A stretch of 14,543 bases of DNA, taken from the NCBI GenBank assembly GCA_900543715.1, contig UQSX01000075.1, positions 1 to 14,543 of the forward strand, given 5' to 3'. This DNA comes from an uncultured Blautia sp. GTDB lineage: Bacteria; Bacillota; Clostridia; Lachnospirales; Lachnospiraceae. This document shows, one piece after another, positions 1-8,263 of this stretch. How positions within the stretch are numbered: the stretch's first letter is position 1; every line of letters starts with the position of its first letter. The position numbers were made by a program, and so were the translations under genes. The notes under the pieces were generated by a model that worked only from the letters and a program-made list of their open reading frames with translations, was not told the origin of the DNA and did not search any database.

Positions 1-2
1 TT

Positions 3-89
3 TTCCTCATGGAACTGGCAGGACTGAAAGGAAGGGATAGACTGGCAGAATATGACGTGGCATCTGTAATCCGTTATGAAGGCAAATAG
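3..89 (+). CDS. apt: Adenine phosphoribosyltransferase, C-terminal end (partial)
   Basis: This is the 3' end of a gene that begins before the window; 28 codons are visible before the TAG. The residues F-L-M-E-L-A-G-L-K-G-R-D-R-L followed by Y-D-V-A-S-V-I-R-Y match the C-terminal tail I know from bacterial adenine phosphoribosyltransferase (FLIEL..LxGRxxLxxYDVxSLIxY). That enzyme makes AMP from adenine and PRPP in purine salvage. The gene lies 18 bp upstream of the RelA/Rsh gene on the same strand; apt next to relA is a common Firmicutes arrangement and supports the call. The catalytic PRPP-binding part is outside the window, so identity rests on the tail and the context. Confidence 0.8.
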   Translation, partial: FLMELAGLKGRDRLAEYDVASVIRYEGK

Positions 90-107
90 AAATCAGGTGA
101 TAATCAT

Positions 108-2417
108 ATGGAAGAAAGAAGAGAATCAACACTGCAGAAAGATGAAATAGAGAAGATTAAAAAGGCAGATGCCAGCGTAAAAGCAATGGAGGACTTCACC
201 AGTCCGGATGTCTTATATGATGAATTGATATCCAGTGTGAAAAAGTATCATCCTTCCACGGATATCACCATGATCGAGAAGGCTTTTAACATTGCCAACA
301 ACGCCCATAAGGGCCAGGTGAGAAAATCCGGGGAACCTTACATCATACATCCCCTTTGCGTGGGTATTATCCTGGCAGACCTGGAGCTGGATAAAGAGAC
401 CATTGTGGCCGGACTCCTCCATGATGTAGTGGAGGATACGGTGATGACTTCAGAGGAAATCCGGCAGGAGTTTGGAGACGAGGTAGAGCTGCTGGTAGAC
501 GGTGTTACCAAATTGGGACAGTTAAGTTATTCTGCAGATAAGGTAGAAGTTCAGGCAGAAAACCTGAGGAAGATGTTTTTGGCTATGGCTAAGGATATCC
601 GGGTTATCCTGATCAAGCTGGCAGACCGGCTCCACAATATGCGGACTTTGAAATATATGCCGCCGGCGAAACAGAAAGAAAAGGCCAGAGAGACCATGGA
701 TATTTACGCACCCATTGCCCAGCGGCTGGGTATTTCCAAGGTCAAGATCGAGCTGGATGACCTTTCCTTAAAATATCTGAAGCCGGAAGTTTATTATGAT
801 CTGGTGGATAAGATCAACCTGAAAAAAAGTGAGCGTCAGGCCTTTATCGACCAGATTGTAAATGAGGTCCGGCAGCACATCGACAATGCCGGCATTCATG
901 CACAGATTGACGGCAGGATCAAACATTTCTTCAGTATCTATAAGAAAATGGTGAACCAGGATAAGACCCTGGATCAGATATACGATCTGTTTGCAGTGAG
1001 GATCATCGTAGACACTGTGAAAGACTGCTATGCATCATTGGGAATCATTCATGAAATGTATAAGCCTATTCCAGGACGGTTTAAGGATTACATCGCCATG
1101 CCGAAGCCCAATATGTATCAGTCATTGCACACCACGCTGATCGGTCCTAACGGGCAGCCTTTCGAAATACAGATCCGTACCTTTGAAATGCACCGGACGG
1201 CGGAATACGGTATTGCCGCCCACTGGAAATATAAAGAAGTATCCAATAATGGAAAAGCTACTGTCACTCAGTCAGAAGAGGAAAAGATGAACTGGCTCCG
1301 CCAGATCCTGGAATGGCAGAGAGACATGTCAGATAACAAAGAATTTTTAAGTCTTTTAAAAAGCGATCTGGACCTGTTTTCAGAAAGTGTGTATTGTTTC
1401 ACCCCGGCGGGAGATGTAAAAACCCTGCCGAACGGCTCTACTCCCATTGATTTTGCTTACAATGTACACAGTGCTGTAGGCAACAAGATGGTTGGTGCCA
1501 GAGTAAACGGAAAACTTGTACCTATCGAATATGTGATCAAAAACGGAGATCAGGTGGAGATCATTACTTCCCAGAACTCCAAAGGCCCCAGCCGTGACTG
1601 GCTGAAGGTAGTTAAAAGTACCCAGGCAAAAAATAAGATTAACCAGTGGTTCAAACAGGAATTAAAAGAAGACAATATCCTGAAGGGGAAGGAAATGCTG
1701 GTGCAATATGCCAAGATTAAGGCAGTTACCCTGAGCAATATCCTGAAACCCAAATATCAGGAAGCAGTTATGAAAAAATATGGTTTCCGGGACTGGGATT
1801 CTGTTCTGGCAGCTTTAGGCCACGGAGGTCTGAAGGAAGGACAGATCATCAACAAGCTCCAGGAAGCCTACAACAAAGACCATAAAGCAGAGCTTACAGA
1901 CGAGAAGGTTCTGGAGGCTGCGGCAGACAACAAGGAAAAACTTCACATTGGCAAGGTAAAAGGCGGCATTGTAGTAAAAGGAATCCATGATGTAGCTGTA
2001 AGGTTCTCTAAATGCTGCAATCCAATCCCAGGAGATGAAATCGTGGGATACGTAACCCGTGGAAGAGGTGTGACCATCCACCGGACAGACTGCATCAATG
2101 TGATCAATATGTCTGAAGATGACCGGCATCGTCTTATCGATGCTGAGTGGCAGGCACCGGATAATACAGCCGGGGAACGCTATATGGCAGAGCTGAATGT
2201 ATATGCCTACAACCGTACAGGCCTCATTGTAGATATTTCAAAAATCTTCACAGAGAGAAAAATCGACATCTCTGCTCTGAATACAAGAACCAGCAAGCAG
2301 GGAGTGGCGACTATCGATATCTCCTTTGAAGTAGCCAGCAAAGAGGAATTAAACGGTATTATCGAGAAAATCCGCCAGATTGAAAGTGTAAAAGACATCG
2401 AACGTACCGCAGGATAA
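108..2417 (+). CDS. relA: Bifunctional (p)ppGpp synthetase/hydrolase (RelA/SpoT homologue, Rsh)
   Basis: This cytoplasmic stringent-response enzyme makes (p)ppGpp from ATP and GTP/GDP and hydrolyses it. At 769 residues it is full length, with the expected domain order. The HD hydrolase domain has H105-D106 within LLHDVVEDT. The synthetase domain has R324-F-K-D and YQSLH at 337-341, then an EIQIRT motif near 352-358. A TGS domain runs from about 427 to 488, a zinc-finger-like segment has K-C-C-N-P-I-P-G-D near 635-643, and an ACT domain fills about 690-765. The intact HD motif and the R-F-K-D (rather than acidic) loop are what the family shows in bifunctional enzymes, so both activities are inferred. 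The start ATG follows an AGGTGA-type ribosome binding site. It lies between apt and the metallo-hydrolase gene, 18 bp from each. It is probably the only long Rsh of the organism, as is usual in Firmicutes. Confidence 0.96.
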   Translation: MEERRESTLQKDEIEKIKKADASVKAMEDFTSPDVLYDELISSVKKYHPSTDITMIEKAFNIANNAHKGQVRKSGEPYIIHPLCVGIILADLELDKETIVAGLLHDVVEDTVMTSEEIRQEFGDEVELLVDGVTKLGQLSYSADKVEVQAENLRKMFLAMAKDIRVILIKLADRLHNMRTLKYMPPAKQKEKARETMDIYAPIAQRLGISKVKIELDDLSLKYLKPEVYYDLVDKINLKKSERQAFIDQIVNEVRQHIDNAGIHAQIDGRIKHFFSIYKKMVNQDKTLDQIYDLFAVRIIVDTVKDCYASLGIIHEMYKPIPGRFKDYIAMPKPNMYQSLHTTLIGPNGQPFEIQIRTFEMHRTAEYGIAAHWKYKEVSNNGKATVTQSEEEKMNWLRQILEWQRDMSDNKEFLSLLKSDLDLFSESVYCFTPAGDVKTLPNGSTPIDFAYNVHSAVGNKMVGARVNGKLVPIEYVIKNGDQVEIITSQNSKGPSRDWLKVVKSTQAKNKINQWFKQELKEDNILKGKEMLVQYAKIKAVTLSNILKPKYQEAVMKKYGFRDWDSVLAALGHGGLKEGQIINKLQEAYNKDHKAELTDEKVLEAAADNKEKLHIGKVKGGIVVKGIHDVAVRFSKCCNPIPGDEIVGYVTRGRGVTIHRTDCINVINMSEDDRHRLIDAEWQAPDNTAGERYMAELNVYAYNRTGLIVDISKIFTERKIDISALNTRTSKQGVATIDISFEVASKEELNGIIEKIRQIESVKDIERTAG

Positions 2418-2435
2418 CAGGGGGAGACAGAATTT

Positions 2436-3068
2436 ATGAAAAATCTCATATTGAGGGGAATTGTAGTTGGTCCGGTACAGACCAACTGCTATTTTCTCAA
2501 GAACAAAACAACAGGAGAGATACTGATCATAGATCCGGGAGCACAGGAGGAACGGATCCAGGCGGCCCTTGCAAAATTAGAAGGAAAGCCCGTGGGGATT
2601 CTTCTGACCCATGGACATTATGATCATATCTGTGCAGCCAATGAGCTGCGGAAATATTATAAAATACCTGTCTATGCCCTGAAGGCAGAAGAAAAGCTTA
2701 TGTCAGATCCTATGGGGAATCTTTCCGGAGCCTGGTCAGGAACGCCTTATGCCGTGAAAGCAGATCAGTGGCTGGAAGATGGGCAGGAAGAGACTCTGGC
2801 AGGCTTTTTCGTCACAGTTCTTCACACCCCTGGTCACACTTCCGGTTCCTGCTGTTACTGGCTGAAGGAGGAAGGGGTGTGTATGTCAGGGGATACTGTT
2901 TTCTGCGGTTCCTGCGGCAGAACAGATCTTCCCACAGGCAGTATGAGCCAGATGAGGGACAGCCTTCACCGGCTTTTTGAGATCCTTCCGGAAGAAACCC
3001 AGATCTTTCCCGGACATGGAGAAGAGACGGATGCCGCTTTTGAGAAGGCTCATAATCCATACTTATAG
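2436..3068 (+). CDS. MBL-fold metallo-hydrolase, glyoxalase II-like (YqgX type)
   Basis: A 210-residue cytoplasmic protein of the metallo-beta-lactamase fold. All metal ligands of the glyoxalase II group can be seen: T58-H-G-H-Y-D-H (H59, H61, D63, H64), H134 in PGHTSGS, D153 in SGDTVF and H194 in FPGHGEE. It binds two metals and probably hydrolyses a thioester or related small molecule. It is shorter than classical GloB (about 250 residues) because it lacks the C-terminal substrate-binding helical domain, so glutathione-thioester hydrolysis should not be assumed. A strong AGGGGGAGA ribosome binding site precedes the ATG, 18 bp after relA. The relA-MBL-hemZ order recurs in related Clostridia. 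Substrate unknown. Confidence 0.9.
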   Translation: MKNLILRGIVVGPVQTNCYFLKNKTTGEILIIDPGAQEERIQAALAKLEGKPVGILLTHGHYDHICAANELRKYYKIPVYALKAEEKLMSDPMGNLSGAWSGTPYAVKADQWLEDGQEETLAGFFVTVLHTPGHTSGSCCYWLKEEGVCMSGDTVFCGSCGRTDLPTGSMSQMRDSLHRLFEILPEETQIFPGHGEETDAAFEKAHNPYL

Positions 3069-3097
3069 AAAGAAAATATGAGAAGAGACTGTAGGAA

Positions 3098-4564
3098 ATG
3101 ATAGGAATTTCTTTTAATAAAAAAGAGTTTGAATACGACGCATATACTCTTGTCAAGGCCTTTTACCCCAAAGAGGATGTTGAGATGTACTGTACCTTAG
3201 AGGGAGAAGGGCCCAAAGACTATGAAAAGCTGGTTTCTATTTCTTATGGGGACCAGGTAGTCATAGGAGTACACACCAGGGAACAGACCCTGGAAGACGC
3301 AGCTCCCTATGATGAGGGGGAGGACAGAAAAAAAAGAAAAAACATCCTGAAACAGATTCTTTATAAGCTGCTGGTACAGGAGACGGGATATACCCTCCCC
3401 TGGGGAAATCTGACAGGGATCCGTCCTGTGAAAATCGCCATGGGACTGATCGAAGAGGGAATGACCAATGCCCAGACTGCAGATTATATGAGGAACACTT
3501 ATTTTACAAGCAGTGAGAAAACGGCGCTGGCCATCGCCATTGCCAACAGAGAAAGGGATATCCTGAAGGATATAGACTATCAGAAAGGATACAGCCTGTA
3601 TGTGGGGATTCCCTTCTGCCCCAGTATATGTCTTTACTGCTCTTTCAGTTCCTCTCCTTTGGAAAAATGGAGAGACCGGGTAGACGATTATCTGACAGCT
3701 CTGCTGAAGGAACTGGACTTTATTGCCCAGGCTATGAAGGACAGGCCTTTAAACACCATCTATATCGGCGGAGGAACGCCTACTACACTGGAGCCGGATC
3801 AGATCCGGAGGCTTCTGGGCCATATACAGGAAAAATTTCCTGTAGAGGAAGTTTCAGAATATACCATTGAGGCGGGAAGACCGGACAGCATTACCAGAGA
3901 GAAACTTTTGGCTATCCGGGAATTTCCTGTGACCAGGATTTCCGTAAATCCTCAGACTATGAACCAGAAAACGTTGGAACTTATTGGAAGAAAGCATAGT
4001 GTGGAGGATACCATAAAAGCCTTTTTGCTGGCCAGGGACTGTGGATTTGACAACATCAATATGGACCTGATCGTGGGACTGCCGGGAGAACATAAGGAAG
4101 ATGTGGAACACACCCTGGAAGAAGTAAAAAAACTCCAGCCAGACAGCCTTACAGTCCATTCCCTTGCCGTGAAGAGGGCGGCCAGACTGAACATTTTCCG
4201 GGACCAGTACCAGGAGATGGAGTTTGAAAACAACCAGGAGATCATGGATATGGCCATGAGATATGCCTATGAGATGGGTATGGGCCCCTATTATCTCTAC
4301 CGGCAGAAAAATATGTGCGGAAATCTGGAAAATACAGGCTTTGCAAAAGTTGACAAAGCGGGAATATACAATATACTAATGATGGAGGAGAAACAGTCTA
4401 TCATGGCGGCAGGAGCCGGGGCCTCCACTAAATTTGTGTTCCGGAACGGGGAACGGATAGAGAGAGCGGAGAATGTAAAAGACGTAACTAATTACATAAA
4501 CCGCATTGACGAGATGATTCAACGAAAAAAGGTCGGGATTGACACATGGCTGAAAGAAATATAA
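3098..4564 (+). CDS. hemZ: HemZ-type radical SAM protein (oxygen-independent coproporphyrinogen dehydrogenase family)
   Basis: A 488-residue member of the HemN/HemW/HemZ radical SAM group. The 4Fe-4S binding motif is C174-P-S-I-C178-L-Y-C181 (CxxxCxxC). The SAM-binding glycine motif is Y222-I-G-G-G-T-P. An N-terminal region of about 165 residues precedes the radical SAM core, as in HemZ and unlike HemW, where the cysteines lie near the N terminus. The Bacillus homologue is assigned to anaerobic coproporphyrinogen III oxidation. Many gut Clostridia that carry HemZ lack a full haem pathway, so the real substrate here is open. The ATG is preceded by AGAAGAGA about 9 bp upstream; the nearer AGGAA touches the start codon and is badly spaced. 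Its last 19 bp overlap the start of the HD protein gene. Confidence 0.9.
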   Translation: MIGISFNKKEFEYDAYTLVKAFYPKEDVEMYCTLEGEGPKDYEKLVSISYGDQVVIGVHTREQTLEDAAPYDEGEDRKKRKNILKQILYKLLVQETGYTLPWGNLTGIRPVKIAMGLIEEGMTNAQTADYMRNTYFTSSEKTALAIAIANRERDILKDIDYQKGYSLYVGIPFCPSICLYCSFSSSPLEKWRDRVDDYLTALLKELDFIAQAMKDRPLNTIYIGGGTPTTLEPDQIRRLLGHIQEKFPVEEVSEYTIEAGRPDSITREKLLAIREFPVTRISVNPQTMNQKTLELIGRKHSVEDTIKAFLLARDCGFDNINMDLIVGLPGEHKEDVEHTLEEVKKLQPDSLTVHSLAVKRAARLNIFRDQYQEMEFENNQEIMDMAMRYAYEMGMGPYYLYRQKNMCGNLENTGFAKVDKAGIYNILMMEEKQSIMAAGAGASTKFVFRNGERIERAENVKDVTNYINRIDEMIQRKKVGIDTWLKEI

Positions 4565-5121
4565 AAATGATTGATTACGATCTGATGTCGGTGATCAACC
4601 ATGGCATTACAGTGAGCAATCTGGCTTATGAGGTAGGAGAAGCCATGGCGCTTCCCAAGGACCAGTGCTACGAGCTGGCTCTGGCGGGAATCCTTCACGA
4701 TATCGGGAAACTAAGGCTTTCCAGGTACGTGTCCGGCACAGAAGATCCTTTAGTGGTGGAAGAGATCAAATATGTCCGCCGTCACCCTCAGCTTGGCTGC
4801 GAGGCTCTTCAGAACCGGGGATATTCCAGTTTTGTGCTGGAGAGTATTTATTTTCATCATGAGAACTATGACGGCAGCGGCTATCCCCAGAATCTTCAGG
4901 GGGAAGAAATTCCTTTGGGGAGCCGGATTTTGAGAGTCTGCGACACCTATGCGGCTCTTACAGAGAAAAGATCTTACCGGGAGGCTTTTGACCCGGAGAC
5001 AGCCATACGGCTGATGATAGATGAGATCAAAAATTTTGATATGCAGGTGTTTCTTGCGTTTATGAAAGCGGTCCACAAAGATGACCAGGAAAAAGAGAGG
5101 AGAATAGAACAATGCAGTTAA
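4546..5121 (+). CDS. Stand-alone HD-GYP-type phosphohydrolase
   Basis: A 191-residue cytoplasmic protein made almost only of an HD-GYP-like domain. Visible signature residues are H19, H51-D52 in LLHDIGK-like ILHDIGK, H80-P-x-x-G, H104-H105-E-N-Y-D-G-S-G-Y-P (104-114), and D133 in RILRVCDTYAAL. The HHExxDGxGYP motif is the hallmark of HD-GYP domains, which in characterised members hydrolyse cyclic di-GMP using a di- or trinuclear metal site. No receiver, sensor or membrane segment is attached, so its input is unknown. The chosen ATG lies inside the 3' end of hemZ (19-bp overlap); an alternative ATG at 4567, codon 8, lies just after the hemZ stop. Neither has a strong ribosome binding site, which suggests translational coupling. 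The 3' end overlaps hisS by 10 bp. Confidence 0.85.
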   Translation: MAERNIKMIDYDLMSVINHGITVSNLAYEVGEAMALPKDQCYELALAGILHDIGKLRLSRYVSGTEDPLVVEEIKYVRRHPQLGCEALQNRGYSSFVLESIYFHHENYDGSGYPQNLQGEEIPLGSRILRVCDTYAALTEKRSYREAFDPETAIRLMIDEIKNFDMQVFLAFMKAVHKDDQEKERRIEQCS

Positions 5122-6362
5122 AGAAAAAACCAGTAACAGGCATGAAAGATATCCTGCCTCAGGAGATGGAAATCCGTGACTATGTGATCGGATTGATCAA
5201 GGAGACCTATAAACAGTTTGGATTTACTTCCATGGAGGCTCCCTGTGTGGAACACATCGAGAACCTGACCAGCAAACAGGGGGGAGATAACGAAAAGCTC
5301 ATCTTCCGTATCCTGAAAAGAGGAGAAAAATTAAGAATTGAAGAGGCAAAATCCCAGGATGATCTGGTGGACAGCGGACTTCGCTATGACCTTACTGTGC
5401 CTCTGTGCCGTTTCTATTCTAACAATGCCAATGAGCTGCCTCAGCCTTTCAAAGCTCTGCACATTGGAAATGTATTTCGTGCAGACCGCCCCCAGAGAGG
5501 CCGGTTCCGTCAGTTTATGCAGTGTGATATTGATATTCTGGGTGACCCTACTTTCCTGGCTGAGATCGATGTGATCCTGGCAACTTCCACTCTTGTAGGA
5601 AAACTGGATTTTGACAGCTTCACCATCCGCATCAACGACAGAAGGATCCTGAAGGCTATGGCTGCCTACAGCGGATTCCCGGAGGATTCCTTTACTCAGG
5701 TGTTTATTATCCTGGATAAGATGGACAAGATCGGTATGGAAGGCGTTGCAGCAGAATTGGAAGAGTCTGGCTTTGCAAAGGAGAGCGTGGAAAAATATCT
5801 GGAGCTCTTTAAGACCATGGGAGCCGGAATAGATGGAGTAAAATACTGCAAAGAAAAACTGGAGGGATTTCTGGACCCGAAAGTGGCAGATGACCTGACT
5901 ACGATCATCGAATGTGTAATGGAGGCAAAAACTGCGAACTTTACACTGGAATTTGATCCTACTCTGGTAAGAGGCATGTCTTACTATACAGGACCGATTT
6001 TTGAAATTTCTATTGACGGATTTTCCGGAAGCGTAGGCGGCGGCGGCCGTTATGACGAGATGATCGGCAAATTTACAGGCACGCCTACTCCGGCTACAGG
6101 ATTCTCTATTGGATTTGAGCGTATTGTTATGCTTCTTATGGAGAAGGGCTTTAAAGTTCCTGGAACAAAGGAGAAAAAGGCTTATCTTCTGGACAAAAAA
6201 CTTTCCCAGGAAAAACTTCTGGAAGTCATGAAGAAAGCTGCCAAGGAGCGGAAAGAAGGCCAGAGCGTAAATATCGTATATGCTAAGAAGAACAAAAAAT
6301 TCCAGAAAGAGCAGCTTGCCAATGAAGGCTATTCTGTGATCGAGGAAGTATATAACGACTAA
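5112..6362 (+). CDS. hisS: Histidyl-tRNA synthetase, eukaryote-like subgroup with short C-terminal domain
   Basis: Class II synthetase that charges tRNA-His. Visible parts are the N-terminal G-M-K-D-I-L-P, R91-Y-D-L-T-V-P, motif 2 R123-A-D-R-P-Q-R-G-R-F-R-Q-F-M-Q-C-D, the histidine-specific motif R287-G-M-S-Y-Y, the glycine-rich G309-G-G-G-R-Y-D, and motif 3 G330-F-S-I-G-F-E-R. The RYDLTVP and QCDxDI spellings match eukaryotic and Bacteroides HisRS rather than the E. coli type (LRPEGT). Two oddities stand out. The usual RG(L/M)DYY reads RGMSYY, and the anticodon-binding domain from about residue 357 is only some 60 residues, roughly a third shorter than usual, with its last strand region absent. 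The start ATG has GAGAGGAG about 8 bp upstream and overlaps the HD gene by 10 bp. aspS follows after 27 bp, a frequent Firmicutes pair. Confidence 0.95.
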   Translation: MQLKKKPVTGMKDILPQEMEIRDYVIGLIKETYKQFGFTSMEAPCVEHIENLTSKQGGDNEKLIFRILKRGEKLRIEEAKSQDDLVDSGLRYDLTVPLCRFYSNNANELPQPFKALHIGNVFRADRPQRGRFRQFMQCDIDILGDPTFLAEIDVILATSTLVGKLDFDSFTIRINDRRILKAMAAYSGFPEDSFTQVFIILDKMDKIGMEGVAAELEESGFAKESVEKYLELFKTMGAGIDGVKYCKEKLEGFLDPKVADDLTTIIECVMEAKTANFTLEFDPTLVRGMSYYTGPIFEISIDGFSGSVGGGGRYDEMIGKFTGTPTPATGFSIGFERIVMLLMEKGFKVPGTKEKKAYLLDKKLSQEKLLEVMKKAAKERKEGQSVNIVYAKKNKKFQKEQLANEGYSVIEEVYND

Positions 6363-6384
6363 AAGGAACAAAGAAGGAGATTTT

Positions 6385-6405
6385 ATGCCATGGCAGAATC
6401 AATGA
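6385..6405 (+). other. Six-codon mini-ORF overlapping the aspS start
   Basis: Directly downstream of AGAAGGAGA (6372-6380) an ATG at 6385 opens a short frame, M-P-W-Q-N-Q, ending in TGA at 6403-6405. The TGA overlaps ATG 6402-6404, which is codon 5 of the annotated aspS frame (ATGA overlap). The spacing to the Shine-Dalgarno is better for this ATG than for 6390. It may be chance, or a coupling leader that delivers ribosomes to the 6402 start. Confidence 0.3.
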
Positions 6406-8186
6406 AGGGGCTGAAAAGAAGCCATAGATGTGCAGAGGTGACAAAGGCAGATATCGGAAGCACCGTTACTTTAATGGGATGGGTGCAGAAAAGCAGGAAC
6501 AAAGGCGGGATTGTCTTTGTAGACTTAAGAGACCGTTCCGGTATCATGCAGGTGATCTTTGAAAATGGAGAAATTGATCAGGAAGTATTTGAAAAGGCAG
6601 GAAAGCTGAGAAGCGAGTTTGTGATCGCCGTTGTAGGACGGGTAGAGGCCCGTTCCGGTGCAGTGAATCCCAACCTTCCTACAGGAGAGATTGAGGTACG
6701 GGCCAGAGAGCTCCGTATTCTTTCCGAAGCACAGACACCTCCCTTCCCTATTGAAGAGAACAGTAAGACCAGAGAGGAAGTAAGACTGAAATATCGTTAC
6801 CTGGACCTGAGGAGACCGGATCTTCAGAAGAATATGATCCTTCGCTCCAGAGTTTCTACTCTGGTACGTCAGTTCCTGGCTAATGAGGGATTTCTGGAGA
6901 TCGAGACCCCCACACTTATTAAGAGCACCCCTGAAGGAGCCAGGGATTACCTGGTGCCCAGCCGTGTGCATCCGGGAAGCTTTTATGCCCTTCCTCAGTC
7001 ACCTCAGATTTTTAAACAGCTTTTGATGTGCTCTGGTTATGACCGGTATTTTCAGCTCGCAAGATGCTACAGAGACGAGGACTTAAGAGCAGACCGTCAG
7101 CCTGAGTTTACTCAGATCGACATGGAGCTGTCTTTTGTAGATGTAGATGATGTAATTGATGTAAACGAGAGAATGCTGGCCTTCCTCTTTAAGGAAGTTC
7201 TGGACGTGGAGGTTCCTCTTCCTATCCAGAGAATGACCTGGCAGGAAGCTATGGACCGCTTCGGTTCCGACAAGCCGGATATCCGCTTCGGTATGGAGCT
7301 TACCGATGTGTCTGAAGTGGTGAAGGACTGTGAATTTGCAGTATTTAAAGGCGCTTTGGAAAATGGCGGCAGTGTTCGCGGTATCAATGCTAAGGGACAG
7401 GGAGCTATGCCAAGAAAGAAAATTGACAAACTGGTAGAGTTTGCCAAAGGCTACGGCGCCAAGGGACTGGCTTATATTGCCATCGGCCAGGACGGCACAG
7501 TGAAATCTTCTTTCGCCAAGTTTATGAAAGAAGAGGAAATGACTGCTCTTATCCAGGCCATGAAGGGAGAGAACGGAGACCTTCTTCTCTTTGCAGCAGA
7601 TAAGACTAAACTGGTATGGGATGTGCTGGGCGCTCTTCGTCTGGAGCTGGCAAAACAGATGGAGCTTCTGGACAAGAATGAGTTTAAGTTTGTATGGATC
7701 ACAGAGTTCCCTCTTCTGGAGTGGTCTGAGGAGGAGAACCGTTTTGCAGCTATGCATCATCCATTCACTATGCCTATGGAAGAGGATCTGCAGTATCTTG
7801 ATTCTGATCCGGGAAGAGTCCGGGCAAAAGCCTATGATATCGTGTTAAACGGAAATGAGATCGGCGGCGGCTCTGTCCGTATTTTCCAGGATGATATCCA
7901 GGAAAAGATGTTTGAGGTTCTGGGATTCACTAAGGAAGAGGCTTATAACCGTTTCGGCTTCCTTCTGGATGCTTTCAAATACGGCGTACCTCCTCACGCA
8001 GGACTGGCCTATGGTCTGGACCGGCTGGTAATGCTGATGGCCAAGGAGGATTCTATCCGGGACGTTATCGCTTTCCCGAAGGTGAAAGATGCCTCCTGTC
8101 TGATGTCAGAGGCACCCGATGTGGTAGACCCCAAGCAGCTTGAAGAGCTGGGCATTGCAGTTGTGGAAAAAGAGAGAGAAGAATAA
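6390..8186 (+). CDS. aspS: Aspartyl-tRNA synthetase, bacterial type
   Basis: Class IIb synthetase that charges tRNA-Asp; 598 residues, typical of the bacterial family. The N-terminal OB-fold anticodon-binding domain covers about 15-115 (GWVQKSRNKGG, FVDLRDRSG). Motif 2 is R228-D-E-D-L-R-A-D-R-Q-P-E-F-T-Q. The bacterial GAD insertion fills about 290-420. The catalytic core resumes with the GGGSVR segment, and motif 3 is G538-L-A-Y-G-L-D-R. Whether it is strictly tRNA-Asp specific or also charges tRNA-Asn cannot be told from this window. Start choice is uncertain: ATG 6390 is 10 bp from GGAG, but an out-of-frame ATG at 6385 is better spaced and opens a six-codon ORF whose TGA overlaps an in-frame ATG at 6402 (codon 5). 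Both the 6390 and 6402 starts fit family alignments. It is the last gene of the operon. Confidence 0.97.
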   Translation: MAESMKGLKRSHRCAEVTKADIGSTVTLMGWVQKSRNKGGIVFVDLRDRSGIMQVIFENGEIDQEVFEKAGKLRSEFVIAVVGRVEARSGAVNPNLPTGEIEVRARELRILSEAQTPPFPIEENSKTREEVRLKYRYLDLRRPDLQKNMILRSRVSTLVRQFLANEGFLEIETPTLIKSTPEGARDYLVPSRVHPGSFYALPQSPQIFKQLLMCSGYDRYFQLARCYRDEDLRADRQPEFTQIDMELSFVDVDDVIDVNERMLAFLFKEVLDVEVPLPIQRMTWQEAMDRFGSDKPDIRFGMELTDVSEVVKDCEFAVFKGALENGGSVRGINAKGQGAMPRKKIDKLVEFAKGYGAKGLAYIAIGQDGTVKSSFAKFMKEEEMTALIQAMKGENGDLLLFAADKTKLVWDVLGALRLELAKQMELLDKNEFKFVWITEFPLLEWSEEENRFAAMHHPFTMPMEEDLQYLDSDPGRVRAKAYDIVLNGNEIGGGSVRIFQDDIQEKMFEVLGFTKEEAYNRFGFLLDAFKYGVPPHAGLAYGLDRLVMLMAKEDSIRDVIAFPKVKDASCLMSEAPDVVDPKQLEELGIAVVEKEREE

Positions 8187-8195
8187 AAAGCAAGA

Positions 8196-8245
8196 AAGAA
8201 ACCAGGAAAGGCCATTGTACCATTCCTGGTTTCTTGTGATTTTCA
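8196..8245. terminator. Bidirectional rho-independent terminator between aspS and the lipoprotein gene
   Basis: A perfect 13-bp inverted repeat pairs 8196-8208 with 8223-8235 (arm AAGAAACCAGGAA), with a 14-nt loop that may close two further G-C pairs. On the + strand it starts 9 bp after the aspS stop and is followed by TGTGATTTT, a modest T stretch. On the - strand the stem is followed by TCTTGCTTTTT, a better T-run, and it lies 28 bp past the lipoprotein stop at 8264. It therefore sits where the two convergent transcription units meet and can serve both. Confidence 0.85.
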
Positions 8246-8263
8246 GGAAATATTCAGCTTTGA

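Noticed and set aside
5331..6371. 346-codon open frame on the - strand opposite hisS
   Set aside because: The + strand clearly encodes HisRS with all class II motifs; the reverse frame reads as a Phe/Leu/Ser-rich shadow with no start signal.
7083..7760. 225-codon open frame on the - strand opposite aspS
   Set aside because: A shadow of the conserved AspRS frame; no ribosome binding site or recognisable domain.
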